The notes beneath the pieces were generated by a model, which was given only the letters and a program-made list of their open reading frames with translations, did not search any database and was not told the DNA's origin. 49,143 nucleotides of DNA, taken from IMG/VR virus record IMGVR_UViG_3300020000_000022, positions 1 to 49,143 of that record. One strand, given 5' to 3'. Source of the DNA: a virus. The translations under genes were made by a program, and so were the position numbers. This document shows, piece by piece, positions 1 to 8,727 of the stretch (the stretch's first letter is position 1; the number at the start of each line of letters is the position of its first letter).

Positions 1-164
1 GTCCGTGGTGGACGCGTCCACAACACGGTACTGGAGCGCATTCCCTCCGTAGACCCGAACCCTTGCAGCAGTAGTGTGCTCCACAGGAGTGGGCTAAGAG
101 GGTTCGTCGGTGTCGTCGGAGCGCCGGACGTTACGGAGCCGCCGCCGATGAAAATCTCCGGCAC
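1..164. repeat. Left copy of terminal redundancy (contig overlap)
   Basis: These bases reappear at 48979-49143. The two copies differ by one base: the left copy reads GGAGCGCATTCC where the right copy reads GGAGCGCCATTCC. The simplest reading is that an assembler closed a circular or circularly permuted genome and left an overlap. The missing C breaks the reading frame of the gene crossing this point, while the right copy keeps it open, so the left copy probably carries the error. Confidence 0.9.
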
Positions 165-560
165 GCTCGCATTGCTCGTAATCGGGCCTGCGGTATGCAC
201 GGAGCTACTCCCGGTGGATGTAGCGGTACTCCCGAGCGAGCTAGTCAGCGCCGCGCCCTCAATTTCCAGCACCGCGATGGTGGGAAACGAGGAGCCATGG
301 CCAGTTGGGTCGAACGTATGCCCAGCCCCACCAATGCAGTTCGCCGCGTAGAACACTGCGGTAAAGCCCGACCCACTCCCAAACGAGGCTATCGCTTGCA
401 CCCAGGTATTGCTCTTGTTGTCGGACACGGGAGTCGCGCCGACCCCGGAGAACCCGGTCACAATTGCGACCAGCAAATTCCCCGACACCGTGGTAATCGC
501 GTTGGTGACCGCGTTGAGCTTATACGCGCCCTGCCGCACGCCGAAGAATGGTTGCGCCAT
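1..560 (-). CDS. Terminal tail fibre-like structural protein, 5' part (split by contig ends)
   Basis: The gene starts at the ATG at 560 (MAQPFFGVRQ), reads leftward, and continues in the right-hand repeat copy to a stop at 48859. The joined protein is about 226 residues. It is rich in Gly, Ser, Thr and Ala with alternating hydrophobic residues, as in beta-sandwich virion proteins, and ends in a run of glycines. The start overlaps the stop of the collagen-like gene (TAATG), so it is translationally coupled to it. As the last gene before the next late promoter, and following a fibre gene, it is probably an exposed tail protein. I do not recognise a specific family. In this copy a one-base deletion near position 40 shifts the frame. 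Confidence 0.7.
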   Translation of the reverse strand, partial: MAQPFFGVRQGAYKLNAVTNAITTVSGNLLVAIVTGFSGVGATPVSDNKSNTWVQAIASFGSGSGFTAVFYAANCIGGAGHTFDPTGHGSSFPTIAVLEIEGAALTSSLGSTATSTGSSSVHTAGPITSNASVPEIFIGGGSVTSGAPTTPTNPLSPLLWSTLLLQGFGSTEGMRSSTVLWTRPPR

Positions 561-1249
561 TAGCCAATCACCCGTACTCTCAGTGACAGCGCCACACGGG
601 TTACCGTTGCGGCGGAATCCACGTTGAACCGCACGACACTCCCTGCCGGGAGCGCGCGAGTCCAGCCTGTGAGCGTTGTATCCTCCGAGTTGGTCGCACT
701 GCTCAATGTCGGCTTCGCGCTCGCGGTAATCGTATCCGCCACAGTCGGCGGGAAATTTGCCAGCGTATCCACCCAGATATCGAACACGATAGAACCGGAT
801 TGGTCCGCGACCAACCGCGCGGCATCGATATAGCACGCGTAGGGGAGGGTGACGTCTCCCTTGATGCCGGTCGTAATCGCCGTGCCCGCACCGTCTACCG
901 TGATGCCAAACTGCGCGACCCGCTGTCCACCGCTCATCGTGACGAACGCGGTATCGCCGTCCTGTCCGTCCTGTCCGGGAGGGCCAACCGCGCCAGCCAC
1001 ACCAGCCGCACCCGCGGCTCCGGTGAGCCCCTGAATCCCAGGAGCGCCTTCTGCGCCGTCCTCGCCTTGCAGCCCTAGCGGTAATCCAATAACCGTCGAT
1101 ACTGGCACCGTGCTGGACGAGGGCGACCCCGTGGTCACCCCCGTGCTCAGTTCACCAACCCGCTTATACAACTCGTACAGCATCTCATCCAGCGCTTCGA
1201 CTTGAAACGCGGTAAGAGGCCATTGCAGCCGCATCGGTTGTTTCCGCAT
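560..1249 (-). CDS. Collagen-like tail fibre protein
   Basis: This is a 229-residue protein. After a short helical N-terminal part (about residues 10-35), residues of about 58-100 consist of Gly-X-Y triplets (GLQGEDGAEGAPGIQG and onward), the collagen triple-helix signature that many phage fibres use as a trimeric shaft. The remaining 125 residues are beta-rich (for example GSIVFDIWVDTLANFPPT) and resemble a globular fibre tip. The start codon overlaps the upstream stop as TAATG. Its place at the end of the tail genes fits a receptor-binding or accessory fibre. The collagen repeat is seen directly; the receptor role is inferred. Confidence 0.75.
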   Translation of the reverse strand: MRKQPMRLQWPLTAFQVEALDEMLYELYKRVGELSTGVTTGSPSSSTVPVSTVIGLPLGLQGEDGAEGAPGIQGLTGAAGAAGVAGAVGPPGQDGQDGDTAFVTMSGGQRVAQFGITVDGAGTAITTGIKGDVTLPYACYIDAARLVADQSGSIVFDIWVDTLANFPPTVADTITASAKPTLSSATNSEDTTLTGWTRALPAGSVVRFNVDSAATVTRVALSLRVRVIG

Positions 1250-1584
1250 TACACCACGCCCTGTTCACCCTCAACCGTAATCGTGAGTGTCGAGCCCGCG
1301 CTTGCCAACCCCGAGAGGAAGTCGGTCGAGAGCATCAGCATCGAACAGTAGTAGTCGAAGCTGCCGTTGGCAGCAACCGTATACGCCTTGAACAGTTCCG
1401 TGCCGCCCGTGGAGCCGCCCGTACCGCCCACATACAGCGTGAACGTTGCGGCGGACCCTGTGGGGTTGCCGATATGGATGTGGCGAATCACGGTATAGAT
1501 AGTCGAAGCAGGCGGCGTGTAGATGTTCGCAACCGAACTCCCCAGATACGCCGGTCCTGCAATACGCTTGAGTGTGCCTGCCAT
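1249..1584 (-). CDS. Small virion structural protein
   Basis: This is a 111-residue protein beginning MAGTLKRIAGPAYLG. It is rich in small and aromatic residues and predicted to be beta-structured (IYTVIRHIHIGNPTG, TFTLYVGGTGG). It lies between the tail hub gene and the collagen-like fibre, with a one-base gap to the former and a TAATG overlap with the latter. It could be a fibre adaptor or a small tail-tip protein. I cannot assign a family. Confidence 0.6.
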   Translation of the reverse strand: MAGTLKRIAGPAYLGSSVANIYTPPASTIYTVIRHIHIGNPTGSAATFTLYVGGTGGSTGGTELFKAYTVAANGSFDYYCSMLMLSTDFLSGLASAGSTLTITVEGEQGVV

Positions 1585-1585
1585 G

Positions 1586-3205
1586 TTATCTCCGTCCCAG
1601 AACGTGGACCGGGTCTACTTCGTAGCCCAGCACCTTCACGTCTTCACCAACGTTGTTGTTTACGAGGCGCATGTTCAAGTGCTTGCCTTTGCCCAGCCGT
1701 CCCAGCCGCTTCCGCGGCTTGCTGAGATTGCTGTGCTGCACCATGACGTTGCGCGTATCCGTCGCACCCGGTTGCGGCCGCTCCCCCACCTTGGTCTCGA
1801 TGCGCAGTATGCCCGTGGTCTGCGGCGTCACCAACATGGAGAGTTCCCCGAAGTACTTTTCCTGGTCGGGCACATCCAAATCGTGCTCCTTCCCCACCAC
1901 GTCCATCTCGATAGCGGTATTGAACCCGTCCGTCCGGGTGTCCTGCTTCTGAAACACGGATGCAGGTCCACCGATAAGCGGAATCCTCCGGTCACTCGCG
2001 GTAGACCGGCTGAATGCAGACGTCGGCGTGAAGAGGTCCGTCTTGTGCGGACCGAACCAGACCTTATCCTCGATGTCGTACTCCACCCAAGAGTCGATGA
2101 CATCGCTATCCGCACTACACAGGAACAGCCGATAGGTCACGCTATCCGGGTCGATGTGGGCGAACGCGACGTTGAACTTATCCCGGTTGAAATAGTTGTC
2201 CGTCGCGAACCAGGACCGCACGTTCCCCAGGCCCGAGGCTTGCGACCCATCGGAAATGCACGTGAGGCCAGACGAGTCCACCGAGTAGACCCCGTCTTTC
2301 CACAGGAAGTAACACACGTCGCGAAACACGACGGTAGACTCCTGCGACTCGATGCCAACCTCGTTCGAAATCGTGACCGGTTCTAAATCGGTATCCGCCC
2401 CGCTCTCCGCACCCGTGCCGACAATCTGACTCAGCACGTTACGGCGCCCGACGATGAGCGCTTCTCGTCTCGCGGCAAGTGCGACGATGCCAAACTGGTC
2501 CGTCCCGAGTCCCGGAATGGGAATCACGTTGTCCGCGGGCCACGCGTATTGAATGCCCGCTTCGGAGTAACGCAGGTTATCGATATCGGTATCACCCGAG
2601 CCGAATAACCGGCCCCGGAACTGCGCGATAGTCGTTAACCTGGGCGGCGTGCCCAGTGTGGGCGCCGCGAACACGCTCAGCCCCGCATCCGCGAGGTCGT
2701 CTTGAATCGTCGTCAGCACGTTGCCATCGAGGTCAACCCACTGAAAGAACACCGCACCGTTATCCGTTGTCCGGTAGAACCGGCGCAGGGTAATCGCATC
2801 CGGCGAGATATCCGCGTTCGACACCCCAAGGAACTGACTGGCAATCGCAGTCCGCGTGCTGACCGGGCTGTAGTCACTCTCGCTCAGGATGTTGCCGAAC
2901 TCGTCCAGCGTGACGAACGTTTCCTTCACGCGGAAGGAGCCGGATAACGTTCCACCCGCCACACCGGCAAGAATGGGCGCAAGTCTCGGCGGCTTCGGGC
3001 TCAGAATCCGCACCGTGCCCGTACTATCAATCGCGAGCGGCTGACTCGGTGTATTCACCAAGACCACATTCCGGTTATACACGCACCACCGCGGCTTCAC
3101 CGTGTCGTCCAGGGTAATCCCTGCCGGGAGGGTGAGGAGCGTTCGCCCCCCATCCTCATCCAGCAGTTGGAGCGACGTTCCCGTTTGAATAATTGACAGC
3201 GCCAT
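1586..3205 (-). CDS. Tail hub/nozzle protein, P22 gp10-like beta-propeller
   Basis: This is a 539-residue protein. The middle carries the features I associate with P22 gp10-type DNA-stabilisation (hub) proteins: an RLFGSGDTD stretch followed by NLRYSEAG, a PIPGLGTDQFGIVALAA segment, and EALIVGRRNVLSQI, which look like successive propeller blades. Such proteins form the nozzle that closes the short tail below the portal and adaptor rings and keeps packaged DNA inside. The C-terminus (residues 440-539) is beta-rich. It is translated from an ATG overlapping the stop of the large upstream tail gene. The hub assignment rests on motif style and position, not on an alignment. Confidence 0.6.
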   Translation of the reverse strand: MALSIIQTGTSLQLLDEDGGRTLLTLPAGITLDDTVKPRWCVYNRNVVLVNTPSQPLAIDSTGTVRILSPKPPRLAPILAGVAGGTLSGSFRVKETFVTLDEFGNILSESDYSPVSTRTAIASQFLGVSNADISPDAITLRRFYRTTDNGAVFFQWVDLDGNVLTTIQDDLADAGLSVFAAPTLGTPPRLTTIAQFRGRLFGSGDTDIDNLRYSEAGIQYAWPADNVIPIPGLGTDQFGIVALAARREALIVGRRNVLSQIVGTGAESGADTDLEPVTISNEVGIESQESTVVFRDVCYFLWKDGVYSVDSSGLTCISDGSQASGLGNVRSWFATDNYFNRDKFNVAFAHIDPDSVTYRLFLCSADSDVIDSWVEYDIEDKVWFGPHKTDLFTPTSAFSRSTASDRRIPLIGGPASVFQKQDTRTDGFNTAIEMDVVGKEHDLDVPDQEKYFGELSMLVTPQTTGILRIETKVGERPQPGATDTRNVMVQHSNLSKPRKRLGRLGKGKHLNMRLVNNNVGEDVKVLGYEVDPVHVLGRR

Positions 3206-6096
3206 TACGTCACCACCGCACCAAACATCGGAAGAAGCGTTGCCGTTTCCACCGGGAGTTCAGCGGTTAAATCCGTCCACGTCGTGCCGTCACTGGTTAC
3301 CAGGAGGACCGCGTCATAGGGCTGTGACCCGCCGACCGCGTAAATCTCCGCATTGTCCAGTTGCAGCAGAATGTACGGCACCAGCGTTGACCCGGTCCCG
3401 GTATACGCCGTGGACCATGCCGAGCCGGTGTACTTCTCAATCTTCGAAATAGGCGTTGTGTCGTTGTTCCAGTACGACGCGTAGAGGTTGGCACCCAGCA
3501 CCGTGAGTGCGAGATAGCCGTTGTTCACCTTCGCGGTCCCACCGGACCCTGTCTGCGAGGTCGTATACGCGCCTGCGGTATCCCGCGCGAGCACTTTGCC
3601 CCGCGAGCCCGCTGCGTTGTCCGTCCCCACGTAGAGGATGCCCTTGTACGACGCCATCGACGTCACGCCGCCCGCCGAACTGGACGAGGTTGCGTAGTCC
3701 TGGGTCCACGCCGTATCAATGCCCGGGCGGAAGTAGTAGACCTTGCCCACCGTGCCGATACTGTTGTTCGTGCCACACCAGAGCCGTCCCATATGCCAGC
3801 ACAGCGCATACGGCATTTCACCGTTGGCAAACTTCACGCCCAGCGGAGTCAGCACCCCCGTCTCCGGGTCCAGCTGCATCACGCGGCCGTTCCAGTCCGA
3901 CGAGGACGTACCCGAGTCCCACGTCGTCAGGTAGACGGTCCCGTTCGCCGCCAGCATCGACATCACCGCTTTCGGGATGACGTTCGCCGTCGTCGGCGGT
4001 AGTCTGCACAACTCTTTATCCGACCGTCCGTCGAATACGCGAATCGGCGGATAGTCCGTGCCCACCGTGTAGCCGGATGCCGGATAGACCATGTGGTTGT
4101 TGATGTTGCATCCCGCAGCGGGCGCTCCACCGTACACCGCCATGTTGCCAATCGCGCACCACGTAGAGAGCTTCGCCCATGAGCGCGGGTCAGCCGGACG
4201 TCCACCGCTCACGATGGTGTCCTGGTTGCCGAACCCCGCGGTCGAGAGATACCAGCCATTGGCCGTCGCCGGACCCGCACACGCAACCCAGCCGGACCCC
4301 GGAGAGTCAATCTGGTATACGCTCAGGCCGAACGCCGGATAACACCACCATTGGAACGTTGGGTCGAACCCGGCGTTCACCCAGCCATCCCCTGGTGACG
4401 TCTGCGAGACTTGCGTCGTTTCGATATCCGAAGTTGTTCCGGTGCCCAAGTCGAGCGGGGTCGTCAATACCCACGTCGGCGGCGAAATCGGAGCCCCACC
4501 GTCGCCCGCTTGGAACCCCCACCACCAGAACGGCTGGCCTGTCGTCTGGGCAATCGCACTCTGGAACGAAATCGCGTTCGCCCCAATCGCGACGATACCC
4601 GTTGTCGGCACGTTGTTGTTGCCGCCCGGGATGCTCACGCGCGTAGAGCTTGTGCCCGTGTGCGTCGGACCGCGGAAGATACCGCCATCCGTGAACCCGC
4701 TGCTGTTTCCCTGTCGGCCGAACACGAGTGTCGGCGTGAACGGTAGCCCGCTCACCACCTTGGGGAGACTGCCCGGGGTCGTCGCTTGTCCGCTGGTAAA
4801 GACGTTCAGTCCTTGAAAGACCGTATCCCCACCCACAAACGCCATGAAGTTGTACTTCCGGTTGTTCGTGTTGACACTCTGGTTCGCGCCTGCCGCGTCT
4901 ACCACCGTGAACCCGTCCGTCGCGGTGAATCCGGTAATCATCGTGGTCACGGGCACCGAACCGCTCGCGCCCGCCTGCAAGTCCACCGACGTCGTACTCG
5001 GAATATCCGTAGACTTATAACAAACGCCGCTTCCCCAGACCCACACGTGAGTCAGGGCAACCGGGTTAGCTGTTCCCGCACTTGGCGCGTTGACCGTGCG
5101 CGTTCCACCCGCAAACGTCAGCGTAACCGGGTTCGACGTCGCCGGGATATACGCCGGAGAGATAGACCCAACCGTCGAACTCACATAGGTGAAGATGTAG
5201 GTGTTAGCGCTGCCATCCGTAACTTGGATACCGGACATGCTGGGGTCGAACACAATGCCACTAAAGTAGTTGACGACGCTAGAGCCGTGAGTGGCGAGGA
5301 CGCTAAGCGCTGAACTGCCAAGTCCGACATAGGAACCCACACGCATGTAGCGATTGTCGAAGGTAGAATCCTTACACACCACAGCAACATAGGACACCCC
5401 CGAGGTATTCGCGTAGGTCAGTGAGCTTGCACCCGCTGAGACGTGGAACCCGCCTGCGACGAAATCTACAATGCCGTCTGCCAACGGATTGGACCCGATG
5501 CCCGCAACCGCGGTGCCCGTCATCATCGACCCGTTGTGCCGGAAGAAGTTCGCATCTCCGGTGCCGTTCCCGTTCGCTCCACCCACACCCCAGATAGCAA
5601 CCACGCCGCTATCGAGTGCGAAGGACGTCGGGATAAGCCGGTTCGCAGTCCCGTCTCCGGTCCAGGTCACAATTTCCTGGTCGTACTGCCCAAGTCCGGC
5701 CACGGTCAGAAACACGACCTCAACCTGCCACGCCCACGTCACCGTGCTGAACGTCTGGCCGTTCGGGTCCGTGTAGCTACTTGCGAGGGTTTGCACCCCG
5801 TTCTGCGTGCCGTCTGGCGTGATGGTCGTGCCATTCACCACCGACTGTGCCGCGACCGTGAACACGGCTGGAAGATTGCTGTAGTCCGCGGTGGTCGGGT
5901 TGTTCACCCAGTTCACACTGTATTGCGTGCCCAGTGCAACCGGGGAGATGCCGACGATGATGTTGGACCCTGCTGGGTCGGGCGTACCGAGCCCCAGGTT
6001 GTAGTCCGATTTAATCTGGTTATAAAGCGTGATGTCCGTGACGCGAAGACTCGCGGCCGGATAGAACTGAGCGGTAGGCGCGACGTAGTTAGACAT
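3205..6096 (-). CDS. Large tail protein with C-terminal beta-propeller-like repeats
   Basis: At 963 residues this is the largest protein encoded. The N-terminal third is Thr/Ser/Gly/Val-rich beta structure. The C-terminal third (about 690-963) contains repeated blade-like units such as GRLWCGTNNSIGTVGKVYYF, GILYVGTDNAAGSRGKVL and NLYASYWNNDTTPISKIEKY, typical of a beta-propeller or Kelch-like fold. It lies between two small tail genes, with TAATG overlaps on both sides. It probably forms a tail appendage or adhesion platform. No catalytic motif is evident, so a depolymerase role is not supported. Confidence 0.65.
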   Translation of the reverse strand: MSNYVAPTAQFYPAASLRVTDITLYNQIKSDYNLGLGTPDPAGSNIIVGISPVALGTQYSVNWVNNPTTADYSNLPAVFTVAAQSVVNGTTITPDGTQNGVQTLASSYTDPNGQTFSTVTWAWQVEVVFLTVAGLGQYDQEIVTWTGDGTANRLIPTSFALDSGVVAIWGVGGANGNGTGDANFFRHNGSMMTGTAVAGIGSNPLADGIVDFVAGGFHVSAGASSLTYANTSGVSYVAVVCKDSTFDNRYMRVGSYVGLGSSALSVLATHGSSVVNYFSGIVFDPSMSGIQVTDGSANTYIFTYVSSTVGSISPAYIPATSNPVTLTFAGGTRTVNAPSAGTANPVALTHVWVWGSGVCYKSTDIPSTTSVDLQAGASGSVPVTTMITGFTATDGFTVVDAAGANQSVNTNNRKYNFMAFVGGDTVFQGLNVFTSGQATTPGSLPKVVSGLPFTPTLVFGRQGNSSGFTDGGIFRGPTHTGTSSTRVSIPGGNNNVPTTGIVAIGANAISFQSAIAQTTGQPFWWWGFQAGDGGAPISPPTWVLTTPLDLGTGTTSDIETTQVSQTSPGDGWVNAGFDPTFQWWCYPAFGLSVYQIDSPGSGWVACAGPATANGWYLSTAGFGNQDTIVSGGRPADPRSWAKLSTWCAIGNMAVYGGAPAAGCNINNHMVYPASGYTVGTDYPPIRVFDGRSDKELCRLPPTTANVIPKAVMSMLAANGTVYLTTWDSGTSSSDWNGRVMQLDPETGVLTPLGVKFANGEMPYALCWHMGRLWCGTNNSIGTVGKVYYFRPGIDTAWTQDYATSSSSAGGVTSMASYKGILYVGTDNAAGSRGKVLARDTAGAYTTSQTGSGGTAKVNNGYLALTVLGANLYASYWNNDTTPISKIEKYTGSAWSTAYTGTGSTLVPYILLQLDNAEIYAVGGSQPYDAVLLVTSDGTTWTDLTAELPVETATLLPMFGAVVT

Positions 6097-6371
6097 TAGC
6101 TTGTCGGTCCTCTCCCGATATACAGGTTCCGCAATCCGGATGTACTCGTGTTCCGGAGCGGCAAGTCCGACCCTCCCAGGACCGACCCCTCTGTAATCGC
6201 ATCTGTGTTAAACGCGATGAGCCCCGGACGTTTCCGCAGAGCGCTAAACCCTGCTTCCACATCCGAGGCGGCATTCTGCGACTGGGCTAACTCATTGTCG
6301 CCCAGTTCCAGCGGGTCCTTATCGACGTTGACCCCCGCAAGGCCCATGTGAGTAACTTTGAGTTCAGCCAT
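6096..6371 (-). CDS. Small tail-associated protein resembling a hub N-terminus
   Basis: This is a 91-residue protein, MAELKVTHMGLAGVNVDKDP and onward. The pattern 'GVNVDKDPLELGDNELAQSQNA...FSALRKRPGL' resembles the N-terminal strand-exchange segment that I know from fused phage hub proteins, where it precedes the propeller. Here it is a separate gene, with the propeller-bearing hub gene one large gene downstream. Both neighbours are coupled by overlapping start and stop codons. It may assemble with the hub as a detached domain; this is inference. Confidence 0.55.
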   Translation of the reverse strand: MAELKVTHMGLAGVNVDKDPLELGDNELAQSQNAASDVEAGFSALRKRPGLIAFNTDAITEGSVLGGSDLPLRNTSTSGLRNLYIGRGPTS

Positions 6372-6799
6372 TATCTCCGCAGTGCTTTCCGCAACCCGGT
6401 CAGCGAGGCCGGAGTTGCAATGTTGTTCGACCGCATGAGGCGTTGATTTTCCAGGTCTTGCGCAGTGAGCGACTGTGCAGACACCGGAGTCGCATCATAC
6501 GGACCGCCAAGGACCCCACCCGGTCGTAGGGCTGGGTCATCCGCAATCCCTTCAGGACGTGCGGCATCCTGTGCAACCCGCGTCACCCCATTATCCGTAA
6601 GCGACTGAAAGAACCCATCCCACTGTCGGTCGGGGAGAGGTCCGCTCATGTAGTTCGGATTGCTATGACGCCGTGCTTCCATGTCCGCTTCCACGCCCCG
6701 CTGCATACGATTGGTGCCGAGCGGGTCATCAACCTCCGGCAGCAGTGCCGCGTTCAGCCCGATAAGCGAATCCGGGACTTTCTTCTTAGCAGAAGCCAT
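6371..6799 (-). CDS. Virion-associated protein of unknown function
   Basis: This is a 142-residue, polar protein beginning MASAKKKVPDSLIGLNAALL. It is rich in Asn, Gln, Asp and Arg with a basic C-terminus, and shows no recognisable fold. Its start overlaps the end of the neck/adaptor gene by 14 bases, and its stop overlaps the start of the next gene as TAATG. The position suggests a small tail or neck accessory, perhaps an internal or chaperone-like protein. Confidence 0.55.
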   Translation of the reverse strand: MASAKKKVPDSLIGLNAALLPEVDDPLGTNRMQRGVEADMEARRHSNPNYMSGPLPDRQWDGFFQSLTDNGVTRVAQDAARPEGIADDPALRPGGVLGGPYDATPVSAQSLTAQDLENQRLMRSNNIATPASLTGLRKALRR

Positions 6800-7853
6800 C
6801 GAAGATTCCTTCCACGATTTCCTCTTCCTGTTCCTGACGTGGGGTCAGCGAGACCAGGAGAGACTGTTTATCCGTTGCGTACACTGCGAGCCACGCCGGG
6901 TCCGGCATCCGGTCTTCCCGTTCCTTGGACCGCGCGTGGGCAACCGTCCAGGCGATAAGCGCGTTATCCGACTCGCCCGGAATCGGGTTGTCACTGTTCT
7001 CCGTCAGCGTCGGCAGCACATGCACGTAGACCAAGCGTAGCGCAACCGCCGAACTCAGCACGGGTGCAATTACAATGCTCGGCGCCGCAACCGGAGAGCC
7101 CGCGTTCAGAATGTCGTAGAACACAACCGGCGTCTGGTTGTTGGTCAGACTGAGATTCTGTGACCGCGCGCCCTGGAACGCCAGACTGTGATACTGCTTC
7201 GGCTTGAAATAGAGAAAGCGGTCCGGGCTTCCACTGGTGAGCGTCTTCGGCTCAATCATCAGGACCCGGTAGCAGTCCACCGGAGTACCCTGCAACGTGG
7301 TCTGGCTTGCAACCACCGACACGTTGGTCTCGTCAATCGTGGTGAAATGTCCCTGGTGCAAATCGACAATCGCGCGCCACAGGTCTTTCGCCCCAAGCAC
7401 GATAAGGTCTAAGAGTTCCTGTTCGGTCCAAAAGGGCGAGTCAATGCCGCTGGTGTTGACCGTGGGCGCGATGCTGCTGTCGCCCGCTGCGCCAACGTCA
7501 TCGTAAGTAGTGATGCCCGTAGCCACGCTGGCAATGAGCCCCGTCGTAATCGGGCTGACCCCGTTGGTCGCCGTTCGGTATACGTCATAGCCGCTCTCCT
7601 CTCCGGGAACGGCTTGCCACGTCAGGCGATTGAAGTTAACCCCCGTGAGGGTAGCCGCTGCGGTGGTGACCGTCTTGGCCTGCGACGCATCGGAGGACCC
7701 GCTGTTATTCTTCGCGACAATCTTGTAGCTAATCGTGGTGGTGCCGGGAGTGCCCTGCACACTCACCACCGGGGAGCCCGGTGTCGTCAGCGCCAGCGTC
7801 TCCAGCAGTCGTTCGCGGACCTTCTGTCGAATGGTCGTGAGTGGAGTTGCCAT
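6786..7853 (-). CDS. Neck/head-tail adaptor protein with an Ig/FN3-like insertion
   Basis: This is a 355-residue protein. I chose the ATG at 7853 because it overlaps the preceding stop as TAATG. The N-terminal helix (TTIRQKVRERLLETLAL) is followed at about 28-125 by a fibronectin/Ig-like domain (SYKIVAKNNSGSSDASQAKT, GYDVYRTATNG). A helical and beta adaptor-like domain comes next (FWTEQELLDLIVLGAKDLWR, then a hydrophobic strand pattern). The 'LLDLIVLGAKDLWRAI' style is common in phage neck proteins that bind below the portal. The Ig-like insertion may decorate the neck. The adaptor role is inferred. Confidence 0.55.
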   Translation of the reverse strand: MATPLTTIRQKVRERLLETLALTTPGSPVVSVQGTPGTTTISYKIVAKNNSGSSDASQAKTVTTAAATLTGVNFNRLTWQAVPGEESGYDVYRTATNGVSPITTGLIASVATGITTYDDVGAAGDSSIAPTVNTSGIDSPFWTEQELLDLIVLGAKDLWRAIVDLHQGHFTTIDETNVSVVASQTTLQGTPVDCYRVLMIEPKTLTSGSPDRFLYFKPKQYHSLAFQGARSQNLSLTNNQTPVVFYDILNAGSPVAAPSIVIAPVLSSAVALRLVYVHVLPTLTENSDNPIPGESDNALIAWTVAHARSKEREDRMPDPAWLAVYATDKQSLLVSLTPRQEQEEEIVEGIFDGFC

Positions 7854-8194
7854 TATGTCCCTGTCGTCGGAGGCCACGTTGAGACGTGGACCGTGCCCTC
7901 GAAAATGAGTGGTGGGAATCGGTGGCGCCTCGCGGTTAAACGCGGGACCGGCCGAAACTCGGAAATCGTCACGCCGTCCGGCGTGTAGAGAAAGTGCGGC
8001 CAGAACCCATGCGTTGACTTACGCACCAGGACCCAACCGCCTTCGTAGTAGAAACGGCTCACAGCGTAGAGGACGCAATTACTGCGTCCCCCAACTGTTC
8101 CCCCGCATGCGGCACAGAGCAATCCCGCGCCCACCGCGAGTACCCCGAGCCCGAGGTAGACGGTGAACAACAGCAACGGCATCAGTAGCGGCAT
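7853..8194 (-). CDS. Small membrane protein inside the structural operon
   Basis: This is a 113-residue protein. I start it at the ATG at 8194 because this opens with MPLLMPLLLFTVYLGLGVLA, a clear transmembrane helix spanning about residues 3-30 and ending in a Cys pair. A soluble tail of about 80 residues follows, rich in aromatics (RFYYEGGWVLVRKSTHGFWP). It starts about ten bases after the preceding stop and its own stop overlaps the adaptor gene start. A membrane protein among neck genes is unusual. It could be delivered with the virion or act at the membrane during entry or lysis. No family is recognised. Confidence 0.6.
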   Translation of the reverse strand: MPLLMPLLLFTVYLGLGVLAVGAGLLCAACGGTVGGRSNCVLYAVSRFYYEGGWVLVRKSTHGFWPHFLYTPDGVTISEFRPVPRLTARRHRFPPLIFEGTVHVSTWPPTTGT

Positions 8195-8204
8195 TGGCGT
8201 TACA

Positions 8205-8666
8205 TCAGACGAGGTAGTCGCCTGAGACAGCGGAGACGCCCGTCGCGGTGCCAATCGTGAGCACAACGCGCCACGAGCATCCGAGATGCTGGTTAATGGT
8301 GATACCCGCCGAGTCCGCGATGCCGGTCAAGCCGGGGTAAATCGTGATGATGGAACCGGTCACGGAGCCAAGCGCGGCCGTCACGGCTCCGGCGATGTCG
8401 GTCCAGTTCGTGGTTCCGGGCATCTTGGCCTGAACCTTGACCGTTGCGGTAGACCCGCCCGCCGCATCATTCGATACGAACAGACGAAGGCCCCGCGCGC
8501 CGAGGTTCTGAAATTCCTGCGAGGTATACGCCGCTGCCACACGCGACAACGACGCGAAGATAATCCCAGGTGCGAACGCCGCGTCCAGCGCAGCGGTCCC
8601 CGTCGCGTTCTGATACGAAATCGGCCCACTCGGTCCCTGCACCGGGCCATTGTGACGTTCTGACAT
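8205..8666 (-). CDS. Probable head decoration or neck protein
   Basis: This is a 153-residue protein starting MSERHNGPVQGPSGPISYQN, preceded by a good ribosome site (AGGAGCAGGAAC, then ATG). The body is a Thr/Ala/Gly/Val-rich beta sandwich (LRLFVSNDAAGGSTATVKVQ, SWRVVLTIGTATG). An intrinsic terminator lies just upstream, so this gene may begin a less-expressed downstream part of the late operon. Decoration protein or tail accessory are both possible. Confidence 0.55.
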   Translation of the reverse strand: MSERHNGPVQGPSGPISYQNATGTAALDAAFAPGIIFASLSRVAAAYTSQEFQNLGARGLRLFVSNDAAGGSTATVKVQAKMPGTTNWTDIAGAVTAALGSVTGSIITIYPGLTGIADSAGITINQHLGCSWRVVLTIGTATGVSAVSGDYLV

Positions 8667-8683
8667 TGTTCCTGCTCCTATCG

Positions 8684-8718
8684 AGAAAAGGCCGTCCCAG
8701 GTTTCCCCAGGACGGCCT
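8684..8718 (-). terminator. Intrinsic terminator within the late operon
   Basis: On the minus strand the arms AGGCCGTCC and GGACGGCCT form a nine-base-pair stem and are followed by TTTTCTC. It sits between two structural genes, so it probably attenuates rather than stops transcription, giving more capsid-proximal than tail-proximal message. Confidence 0.75.
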
Positions 8719-8727
8719 GCAACATAC

